From NCBI GenBank assembly GCA_002104895.1, contig MCFG01000491.1, forward strand, positions 10,001 through 43,372: 33,372 nt of DNA, in the 5' to 3' direction. The position numbers and the translations under genes are program-made. The notes under the pieces were generated by a model. The model ran no database searches. It saw only the letters and a program-made list of their open reading frames with translations, and was not told the DNA's origin. The DNA comes from Anaeromyces robustus (Eukaryota > Neocallimastigomycota > Neocallimastigomycetes > Neocallimastigales > Neocallimastigaceae). Positions 24,170 through 33,372 of this stretch are shown piece by piece. Positions within the stretch are counted from its first letter, which is position 1. Every line of letters begins with the position of its first letter.

Positions 24170-25340
24170 GTTTTAATTGTAACATGATACATAATATCAT
24201 AATTAATTATTATTAATTATAATTTAAAATTAAAAAAGTATTTATTATTTTAATTACTTTATTTTTAACTATATAAAAGGAGAAAGTCTGTAAATTAAAA
24301 ATATAAACATTAAAGTATAAATTATTCTTAAAACTTTAATATAATTTTAACATATAATAATTAAATGAAATGGTTACACCAAAATCTTTAGTCTATAAAA
24401 ATTTATATTAAAATAAATAATTTACATTACCTTTTATTCTAATTATACAACTGAAACTCTTGGTTTAGTCTGGAAATATTTCGATTATATAAAAGAATAA
24501 TGAAGCTATCTTAAAAAAATATTTTATATAAAAGTTATTATATATTTTACCATATTATATATATTTTAAATTTTCTTATGCTAAATGTGGATAAAGTATA
24601 TTTTTATTAAAAAACTTTTTTTGTTTATTATTTTTTCTTTCAAATTGATTATATTGATTATGTAAAAATTCTCAAGACTTTAATTTTTTATTAGAAAACT
24701 TTCATTTATTTTTTTTTTTTTACTTTATTTTTTTTCTATAAAAAAAAAATAAATAAATAAAAAAGTAAATAAATATATAAAATAAAACAAAAAAAATTAT
24801 AATAAACTTAATTTCTTTAATACTTTTAAAGTTTGATTATTATATAAATATAATTTTAATAATTATATTTATATAATAATCAAAGTCTTTTTATTATATA
24901 CTTTTTTTTTTTTTTTTTATTTTTCCATTAATTATAAAAAAAAATTTTTATAATTAATTAACTTATTTAAATAATAAAACGAAATAAAAAAGATAAAATT
25001 GTAATATATATATATATTCTCTAAACTATAAATTATAAAATTATGTATAATTTAAAGTTTATCTATAAGTATAAACAACGAAACAATAAATTTAAACATA
25101 TGAATTTTTTTTCTTTTTTTCATTTTTATTATATATATAGAAGTATAGAAGTTATATAGAAGTAGTAACAACATAATATTAAAAATTTTTTTATTATTTC
25201 ATTTAATAGTATAATAAAAAGAAAGGAGGAAAGGAAAAAGAGAATATATATATAAAAATATTTTTTTTATTTATATTGTATTTAATATACATATTATCTT
25301 TTGTTTTATTAAAAGAAATTATATATAATTAAAAAAAAAT
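23690..25340. other. AT-rich spacer upstream of the kinesin-2 gene, with a perfect 24-bp inverted repeat
   Basis: I see no gene. Short open fragments occur near 24360-24500 but are too brief to support. The perfect inverted repeat at 24832-24884 is the main structured element. The last part, about 25130-25340, is the likely kinesin 5'UTR/promoter, including a purine-rich GAAAGGAGGAAAGGAAAAAG stretch near 25220. Confidence 0.6.
24832..24884. repeat. Perfect 24-bp inverted repeat with 5-nt loop
   Basis: The left arm 24832-24855 begins TTTGATTATT and ends ATAATT. The right arm 24861-24884 is its exact reverse complement, and the loop is TTAAT (24856-24860). The arms contain a G/C pair, so the match is not simple (AT)n. 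It could form a hairpin or cruciform, or be a remnant of a small palindromic element. It lies about 460 bp before the kinesin start codon. Confidence 0.9.
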
Positions 25341-28229
25341 ATGAGTGAATCAGTTATCGTTTGTGTTAGATGCCGTCCTTTCAATGAAAAGGAAAAACAG
25401 GGAGGATACAAAAAAATTGTTGATATTGATACAAAATTAGGTCAAATTAGTATTACAAATTGTAAAGAAAACAATAATAGTAATAATGGTAGTATTGGTA
25501 CATTAAATAAAGAAAGAGCAAATGAAGAGAATATTAAAACTTTTACATTCGATAGTGTATTTGATGAAGATTGTAAACAAGTAATTATACATAAATAAGA
25601 TCCATATTAATTTTATTATTATTGTTTTCATTTTTCAAATATGGAAAATTTTCATTATATTGTTTATTAATAATAATAATATCAAATAAAGAAACCATTA
25701 ATCTTTTTTTGAACTTTTTTTATCATTTACTTTTCAATATATAAATTTTAACAGATTGAAGTTTATAATCAAACAGCAAGAAATATCGTAGATGGTGTTT
25801 TGAATGGATTTAATGGAACTGTTTTTGCATATGGTAAATATTATTACATTAGATAAATGTTTTTTTTTTTTTCTTATTAAAAAACTATTACAAAATATTT
25901 TAATAATATAATATTATTATTATATTATTATTATATTTTTGTAAATAATTTTTTTTATAATATCAAAAATAAAGGTCAAACCGGTTCTGGTAAAACTTTT
26001 TCAATGCAAGGTAGTAAAAATTCACCAGAATTAAGAGGTATTATACCTAATGCATTTGATCATATTTTTTCTCATATTTCTAGAACCACTCAAAAGAAAT
26101 GGTTAGTTCGAGTATCTTATTTAGAAATTTATAATGAAGAAATTAAAGATTTATTAGGAAAAGATACAAAGAAAAAATTAGAATTAAAAGAAAATCCAGA
26201 AACAGGAGTTTATGTTAAAGATTTATCTTCCTATGTTGTTAAAAGTGTAGAAGAAATTGATAATTTAATGACTAAAGGAAATAAAAATAGAGCTGTAGGA
26301 GCTACTTTAATGAATGCAGAGAGTTCAAGATCTCATTCTATTTTTACTATTACAGTAGAATGTTGTGATACAGGAATTGATGGTAAAGATCATTTTTATG
26401 CAGGTAAATTACATTTAGTTGATTTAGCAGGTAGTGAAAGACAAAGTAAAACAGGAGCTACAGGTGAAAGATTAAAAGAAGCAACAAAAATTAATTTATC
26501 ACTTTCTGCTCTTGGTAATTGTATATCAGCTTTAGTAGATGGTAAAAGTAAGCATATACCATATCGTGATTCTAAATTAACAAGACTTTTACAAGACTCT
26601 TTGGGTGGAAATTCAAAGTAAATATTTTTTTTCTTCTTTCTTCTTTTGAAAAAGAAAAAAAAATACTAAAATAATAAAAAAAAACCTATATATATATATA
26701 TAGGTTTATTTTTATTAAATATATATTTATTTATTTATTATTTTATCTTCTTTTATTATAAAACTAAATTAATATACATTTTAATAATAATTATATTTTT
26801 TTTATATTTTTTTTTTATTTTATTTTTCTTCTCATTTTTTATCTTAAAAAAAAAATAAAATGATATTAATAATTTTAGAACTTTAATGATTGCTACACTT
26901 AGTCCTGCTAGTTATAATTATGATGAAACTTTATCTACTCTTCGTTATGCTAATCGTGCTAAAAATATTAAGAATAAACCAAGAATTAATGAAGATCCAA
27001 AAGATGCTATGCTTCGTGAATATCAAGAAGAAATTCAAAGATTACGTAAAATACTTGAAACTAAAACTCAAAATAATAATGGAGACAAAAATATTAAAGT
27101 AATTAAAAGGATTGTTAAAAAGATTGTTAAAAAGAAAAAACCAAAAGTTAAAAAGGATTCAAATGAATCTATTAATGAAAATGGTGATGAAGAAGATATA
27201 GAAGAAGAAGAAGAATCTGGAGAAGAAGGAAGTGAAGATGAAGAAGAAATAGAAGAAGATCAAGATTTTGATCCATTATCTTCATTACCACCAGAAGATA
27301 TAGAAAAATTACAAGCAGAAGTTGAAGCAGAGAAAAAACAATTATTAGAATCAAAAGATATAGCCAATGAAGAAAAACAAAGAATTATAAAAGAATTAGA
27401 AGAAAGAGTAGATGAATTAGCACGTGAAAGACAATCAAGAATAGAGATGTCTTCAAAATTAAAGAAAATGGAAGAGAAATTATTAATAGGTGGAGTAAAT
27501 ATATTTGATAGAGTAAATTCACAACAAAGAGAATTAGAAGAAACTCAATTAAAAATTGAAGAAAAAAGACGAATTGAACGTGAATTACAAAGACAATTAG
27601 AATTAAAACAAGAAACCCAATTACAAATGGAAGAACATTATGCTTCACTTCAAGAAGAAGCTGATGTTAAATCAAGAAAATTACAAAAATTGTGGAAACG
27701 TTTTCAATCTTTAAAATCTGAAATTTGTGATTTACAAGATGAATTTCGTAAAGAGAGAGAAGATTTATTAGATACAATAAGAGAAATTTCAAGAGATTTA
27801 AATCTTAAAACTTCCATTATAGAAAATTTCATACCAGAAAAGGATAGAGCAAAAATTGAAAGAAGAGTTTCCTATGATGAAGAAAATGATGAATGGATAC
27901 TTGCACCATTAACCCATTTAAATTTAATAAATAAAGTGAAAAGACCTGTTTCACTTTATGGATTACGCTATCCAACTTCACAATATTCCAAAACAATTAT
28001 GTTAGCTTCAGCTGAACGTGGTAGTTATATTAATAGTCATGCTAGAAGTCATGATCAACACAGTTATAATTATGAATATGATTATGAATTAGATATACCA
28101 GATGAAATATGTATGAGATATAAAAATGAAAATATTATATGTATTCCAATGGATCTTCCTGAAAGAACCACATTTAATGTACAAGTTGAAAACAATGGAG
28201 GTGGTATGTCATCTGATGGTGAATGGTAG
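25341..28229 (+). CDS. Kinesin-2 motor subunit, KIF3B-like (anterograde intraflagellar transport)
   Basis: Four exons, 25341-25580, 25755-25833, 25975-26617 and 26879-28229, join in phase and give 770 aa, close to animal KIF3B. It is a plus-end-directed microtubule motor that, as a heterotrimer with a KIF3A-type partner and KAP3, carries intraflagellar transport trains (family knowledge). The motor domain spans residues 1 to about 355: [14 protein letters not shown]-loop GQTGSGKT (107-114), switch I NAESSRSH (220-227), switch II DLAGSE (256-261), [16 protein letters not shown]. The neck [11 protein letters not shown] follows (about 353-363). Then comes a basic run (about 394-413) followed by an acidic run (425-452); basic-then-acidic is the KIF3B order, the reverse of KIF3A. 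A coiled coil runs about 460-635. The tail has [17 protein letters not shown] and [13 protein letters not shown], also KIF3B-like. Introns 1 and 2 flank the P-loop. It ends convergent with the zinc-finger gene. Confidence 0.95.
26682..26707 (+). repeat. Palindrome in kinesin intron 3
   Basis: AAACC, sixteen alternating T/A bases and GGTTT form a self-complementary 26-mer inside the intron 26618-26878. The flanking A-rich and T-rich bases extend the stem imperfectly to about 26672-26717. In RNA it would make a hairpin 60-100 nt after the donor. Function is unknown. Confidence 0.8.
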
Positions 28230-29526
28230 ATAATCTTTTTTCTTTTTTTTTTTTAAATTCAGAAAAAACAAATAAAACAAATAGTATTATAAATATTATT
28301 TTCTTTTCTCTCTCTCTTTTTTTTTTTTTTTTTATTTTTTTTTTTTTATTATTTTTATTAATACTATAATGCTTTTTGTTTTTCTAAAAGCATTGATAAA
28401 ATATTATTTTTTTTTATAATAATAATTCCCATTTTTTATTTATTAATCTATTAAAAATAATTATTTCATATTATATAATTCATTTTTATTATTTGTAATT
28501 ATCTTGTAATTAATTACAACTGTATTCATTATTTCAATAGATATACTTTATTATTATTATATATTGTTATGATAAGAAAGAAAAAAAATATTAAATAAAA
28601 TAATATATATATAAAACAACATACACTTCAATTATTATAAATAATAAAATATATATAGATATATAGATATATATATACATTTTAAATTTTGAAAAATCTT
28701 CTTTACTCTTTTTTTATTTTTATTTTTTTTCTTATTTTTTAATTTTTTTTATTTAAAAAAAAAAACATATTTCTTTTATGTATACTTTTTCTATTCATAT
28801 TTGTTTTATAATATAAAAAATGAGAAAAAAAAAAAGATAAAAAACGAAAAAAAAAGGTAATATGATAAATAAAATGTTTTAAAAATACTAAATATATATT
28901 ATTTTTTCTTCTCTCTCTTTTTTTTTTTTTTTTTTTTTTTTAAAATAATTTTATAATATAATAGTTTTCACTTTTATCTTATTATAAAATTGATTTTTAA
29001 TTTAAAAAAAAAAAAAAAAAATTTAAGGAGAATTAGAAAAAATTTTTCAAAAAAATGAAACTCTAATTTTTGGTTATTATATAATAAAAAATAATTAACT
29101 TAAATATTGAATGAATAATAATAATTAAAAAAAAAAAAAAAAGTTTAAAATTAAGTAATACCATCGATTTTAATATATTTTGAGATAGTAATTAAAATTT
29201 TATTTTTTTTTTTTCTTGTTAAAAAAAAAAAAATAAATTTACAAATAATTCATGAATAAATTAATAAAGAAAAAAAAAATTAAATATATAAAAAAAATGA
29301 AAAATTATTATGAAAGTAAATAATATTATATAAAAAAAAAAAATTATTTTTTTGATATGTATTGTTTTGTTTAAATAATTAAATATTAGATTTTTATGAA
29401 TATACGTAATTTAACATATATACTATTGTATTATTATTATTTAATTAAGTTAGTTAATTTAATTTAAAATCTATAATTATGAATATAATAATAATAAATA
29501 ATAAAATATGTTTTTCAATCTTTTTC

Positions 29527-29561
<35 letters not shown>

Positions 29562-29725
29562 ATTTTAATTCTGGTTATTTTTTTTACGGTTATAGTAGTT
29601 AATAAATTAAATGTTAATTTTTTTTTTTAAAATTTTGATTCTATAATTTTTTTTTATATTTTCTTATTTTATATTTTTATATTATTTTCAGTTATTGTTT
29701 TATTTTTTTTTTTTTTTTACTTTAA
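28230..29725. other. Convergent 3' spacer between kinesin-2 and the zinc-finger gene
   Basis: I see no gene. The stretch is dominated by poly(T)/poly(A) tracts, including 31 T at 29530-29560, and (AT)n. It must contain both 3'UTRs. The 1.5 kb length is unremarkable for this window. Confidence 0.65.
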
Positions 29726-31411
29726 TTAAACTATAACTGGTGTATGTTGCATAGCTGTTGTATTATTATTTGCAACAATTTGTTGTACAGTGTTTGTTGT
29801 AGTAGCGGTAGTTGTAGTAGTAGCGTTAGTAGTAGTATTATTCTTAGCATTCTTTTTAGATTTTCTAGTTTTATCTTTACGATGCGTTTTCTTATGTTGA
29901 GCTAAGTTATCGGATCTTGAGAAACGTTTATGACATTCATCACAAGCAAATGGTCTTTCACCAGTATGTACTCTATTATGTCTTTTTAAATGTTCAGAAC
30001 GTTTAAATACTTTACCACAACCTTCATATGGACAAATGAAATGTTTTACATTACTGTTAAGAGATACATCACGTGTAACTCTTCTACCTCTTAAAACTGG
30101 TTGTGGATGAAGAAGTGGTGATGAAACGGCACTTGAATTAGCAGATGTAGTTTGAACTATATGATTTGAAATATTTAATCTATTGTTAACAGCTTCAGAA
30201 AGTAAAGAATGGGATTGTTGTACTGGAGTAGATGAACGAGAAGTAGGAGCACTAATACTAATATAATTATTAGCATTTGGATTAAGTGGAACAGAATTTG
30301 GATTAAGAGTCATTGAAAGAGGAGAACCAACCATTGGAGCATTTTGGATATTTTGCATATTTGGCATACTTGGCATATTTTGAATATTTTGCATATTTTG
30401 CATATTTATTGGACCTTGCATATTTGGTTGAGAACCATATGTTGGATAAGAGTATTGATGTACAGGTAATGGAGTATAACTCTTATTATTAACTGGTATT
30501 GTTATTGGAGCTGAAGAATTAGCAGTAGTAATAGCAGTAGATTGAATAGTAGATGATTGAATTAATGGAGATGGAACATTAACAGTTGAGTTTGAAATCA
30601 TAGGAGAAGAAATTGGAGCATATTGAATAACTGGTGATTGAATCATTGGAGAACTACTAAGAACTGGTGATTGTGTTAAAGAATTTGTTTGTTGTTGAAT
30701 AATAGAAACAGAATTAGCAGCACGTTGTGGAATTGGAGCACTAATTGGTGTGTTTATTGGTTCACTCATTTGTTTTTGAAGTTGAGAAGTATATTGTGGA
30801 ACTGGTTGTTGTTGAATTTTAGTAAATTGTTGAGTTTGTGGTTGATTTTGTTGTTGTGGTAAAGGTTGCATTGGAGGTGAAATAATTTGTTGTGGATTTT
30901 GGATAGTTTGTGGTTTAGTGTTATTTTGAGAGAAAGCTTTGAAAGGTGAGACATTGTTCATTTGACCATTTGGTAATGAACCATTATTATAAAAAGTATT
31001 ATCAAAAGAACTTGGTGTCATAGTATTATTTGGAAGTGAAAGTGGTGAAGAGACACGTTGTGCACCCATAAGATATGGATTTCTATTTTGTGGTGATAAA
31101 GTCATTGGGAGAGAAGGAGAAGAAGGTGAAGATATAAATCCACTCTTAGATTGGTCTAATAATGAAGAAGAGTAATCTGGAGTTGGTGGTAAAGATTGAT
31201 TTATAAATTGTTCTGAGAAATTGTTTTGGTAGTTCATATCGTTATTTTTTGGTAAAGAAGAAATATCGTCAAATAAAGAAAATTTTTCGTTATCAGTTTG
31301 TACTTTATTCATATATGATGTATTATAATATGGAGAACTGTTATCGTATTCAAGAGAGTTTTCCATAAAAAAAGACTTTTCGTTTTCAAATAAGAATTCA
31401 AAATCAGACAT
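29726..31411 (-). CDS. C2H2 zinc-finger transcription factor with two Msn2-type fingers
   Basis: A single exon of 561 aa starts at the ATG at 31411. Two adjacent C2H2 fingers lie near the C-terminus: CPYEGC...H.KRH at about 460-482 and C..C...HKKTH at about 490-510, joined by the canonical TGERPF linker. The recognition helices read KRSEHLKRH and SRSDNLAQH. Apart from one position these are the helices of yeast Msn2/Msn4, which bind the stress response element AGGGG, so I infer a similar G-rich target. The N-terminal 450 residues are rich in Ser, Pro, Gln, Asn and Met, with Gln runs, many SSP motifs and a degenerate QNMQNIQN repeat (about 335-355); this is a typical fungal activation region. 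A basic stretch [13 protein letters not shown] follows the fingers and may be a nuclear signal, then Thr-rich repeats. It lacks the HIRSVHS linker of true Msn2, so orthology is not claimed. Confidence 0.88.
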   Translation of the reverse strand: MSDFEFLFENEKSFFMENSLEYDNSSPYYNTSYMNKVQTDNEKFSLFDDISSLPKNNDMNYQNNFSEQFINQSLPPTPDYSSSLLDQSKSGFISSPSSPSLPMTLSPQNRNPYLMGAQRVSSPLSLPNNTMTPSSFDNTFYNNGSLPNGQMNNVSPFKAFSQNNTKPQTIQNPQQIISPPMQPLPQQQNQPQTQQFTKIQQQPVPQYTSQLQKQMSEPINTPISAPIPQRAANSVSIIQQQTNSLTQSPVLSSSPMIQSPVIQYAPISSPMISNSTVNVPSPLIQSSTIQSTAITTANSSAPITIPVNNKSYTPLPVHQYSYPTYGSQPNMQGPINMQNMQNIQNMPSMPNMQNIQNAPMVGSPLSMTLNPNSVPLNPNANNYISISAPTSRSSTPVQQSHSLLSEAVNNRLNISNHIVQTTSANSSAVSSPLLHPQPVLRGRRVTRDVSLNSNVKHFICPYEGCGKVFKRSEHLKRHNRVHTGERPFACDECHKRFSRSDNLAQHKKTHRKDKTRKSKKNAKNNTTTNATTTTTATTTNTVQQIVANNNTTAMQHTPVIV

Positions 31412-33372
31412 TTTTGTTATATATAAAAATATATTTTATTGTTTTAAAATTAAATTTTAAAAATTTAATTTTTAATTAAACGTATTATTATTATTTTTTA
31501 TATATATATAAATTATCTAATTTTTTTTTTTTTTTTTTATAAAAGTTAATTTAAATAATTATTTTTTTTTGTATTTGTTTTTATTTTACTATTTAGTAAT
31601 TATTCAAAATTTAATGCTTTTCTTTTCTTTCTTTTTTTTTATGTAAATTAATTATTCATTTTCAAAATAGAATCTTTTTAATATTATGTTAATTTTTTCT
31701 AATATTTAAAAATTATTTTCAAAAATAATATATATAAAAAATAACTTATAAAATAAATAATTATGAATTAAATAGCGTATGATTAATTAAAATAAATATT
31801 ACTTTAAATATTTTATATTATTAATTTAATAGAAGTGAATTCTAAATGTAACAAATTAATAATATAAAATATAATTTGAAAAATAAAATAAAAAAATATT
31901 TTTTAAAAAAGTATTATTCTAAATATGTTTTTTTTTTTTTTTTAAATATAAATCATTAAAATATGTTTAATTAAGTTATTGTTTTATCTGTTCTTTCGTG
32001 ATAAATTATTTGAGTTTTATAATGTTTTGTTTTATACTTATTAAAAGTAACAATGTTAAATTTATTGTTTATTATGTTATATTCTTGTTTTATTTTAAAA
32101 AAAATTAAAAAATAAAAATAAAAATAAATAAATAAATTAATAATATTTTTTAATATTAAAGAAAAAAAAAAATAACGACAACTTTTAAAAAAAAAATAGA
32201 AAAAAAATAAAAAGAAAGAAAAAAAAAACGATTTTTTTTTATTTTTATTAAAAATAATTGTAAAAGTTTTTCTTAAATTTTATTGGCTAAAATAATTTTA
32301 TATAAAAATTTAAAATGAGTTTTTCATTTATATATTTTAATATCGTGCTTTACTATTTTGGTATTTACTTTTTATAATATTTAAAGTTCCTATTATGTTA
32401 TTTTAATTGAAAATTTAATTGAATATATATATCAATTTAAATACAATATATATTAATATATTAATATTGTAATGTATATTATTTTTCAATATAATTTAAT
32501 ATTAAATTTTATATATTACATATATTTTAGTTTACTAAACTTTTTTTTTCATGACTAAAATGCTGAAAAAAAAAAAAACAGTCAAAAATCATATAACTAA
32601 TATTATTAATATATAGAATTGAAAAAAACAATATAAAATAATAAATAACAAAGTTGATATTATATTATATTAATTTAAAATGTAATATATTTCATATTAA
32701 TTTATGATATATTATTAATTATAATATAATATATTAACTTTTTTTTTAATATTGTATTGTTCAATACATCTTCTATTTTATTTTATTATTTTATTTTTAA
32801 ATACACCACATTTTCGTTTAATAATAATTAAAATTTATATTCATTCATTTCTTTTCTATTAATTATTATTTATTATTATATAAAAATTTTTTAAATAATC
32901 ATCTTAATAATAAATAAATATTAAATAATTAATCAAATAATACTATAAAAAGTTTTTATCAAATAATATTTCATTTGTATAATTTATTAGTTTTTTTATT
33001 ATAATTTGGCGTTATTATTTATATTAATTATTATATCATTAAATATAAATTCTATATTAACTTTAATTCTTTAATTATAAATAGATAAATATGATTAATA
33101 ATAAATTTTTTTTTAATGTTATACAATAAATTTTATAGTAATCACTGTAAGCCATAAATTTTTTATTATGTTACTATAAATCATTTATTAATTATTTTAA
33201 AAATATTTTATCAAACAGTGGATATTTAATAAATAAACTTTATATTAATAAATTAATGTTTAGTAATTTATGACTTTTATTTTTAATATAATATATTAGT
33301 AAATTAGTAAATGGTGAATAATTTTAATAGACATTAATATATTTTAAATATTAAACTTTATAATATTGTATA
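31412..33372. other. AT-rich region upstream of the zinc-finger gene to the window end
   Basis: I see no gene on either strand. Poly(T)/poly(A), (AT)n and (TTA)n tracts dominate. The 31412-31620 part is the likely 5'UTR/promoter of the zinc-finger gene. A long regulatory upstream region would be plausible for a transcription factor, but no element can be named. Confidence 0.6.

Noticed and set aside
24423-24500. Short protein-like reading (NYTTETLGLVWKYFDYIKE) in the spacer before kinesin
   Set aside because: It is only about 22 codons, bounded by stops, with no matching exon or splice partner; too short to call.

Overview
The window is eukaryotic nuclear DNA, most likely from an anaerobic gut fungus (Neocallimastigomycota). 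The organism is inferred, not proven. The non-coding DNA is almost pure A+T, with long poly(A)/poly(T) runs and AAT/AAAT microsatellites. Genes are broken by short AT-rich GT-AG introns of about 100-330 bp, and proteins carry long Asn/Asp/Glu/Lys tracts. Two genes belong to a motile cilium or flagellum (CFAP97-like and kinesin-2 KIF3B-like), as expected for a zoospore-forming fungus. One intronless, clearly less AT-rich gene looks bacterial, and such gut-bacterium-derived genes are typical of this phylum.

Layout: 1-2672 AT-rich spacer; 2673-6110 (+) six-exon CFAP97/hemingway-like ciliary protein; 6991-9317 (+) two-exon tRNA pseudouridine synthase PUS3/DEG1; 10525-11598 (-) bacterial-type NahK/MdsC-like sugar 1-kinase; 11599-15272 long spacer holding a decayed gene-like island (about 12318-13130), a roughly 120-bp AAT microsatellite and a possible 5'UTR exon; 15273-18840 (+) six-exon conserved protein of unknown function, its core split by about 530 residues of low complexity; 19851-21837 (-) five-exon splicing factor Prp38 with an RS domain and a C-terminal Hub1-interaction-like motif; 22866-23689 (+) three-exon four-helix membrane protein; 25341-28229 (+) four-exon kinesin-2 motor; 29726-31411 (-) single-exon two-finger C2H2 transcription factor with Msn2-type recognition helices; 31412-33372 spacer.

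I assembled exon structures by hand, joining open frames at GT-AG boundaries and requiring codon phase to be kept. All six multi-exon models close in frame from ATG to stop. Ten of the 20 introns end in AAG rather than the usual YAG.

The genes do not form an operon-like system. Three functional threads can be seen: the flagellum (CFAP97 and KIF3B), RNA processing (PUS3 and Prp38), and a horizontally acquired amino-sugar kinase. The most notable points are the HIND-like tail on Prp38, the bacterial kinase, the micro-exon structure of the CFAP97 gene, and the split conserved protein at 15273-18840.
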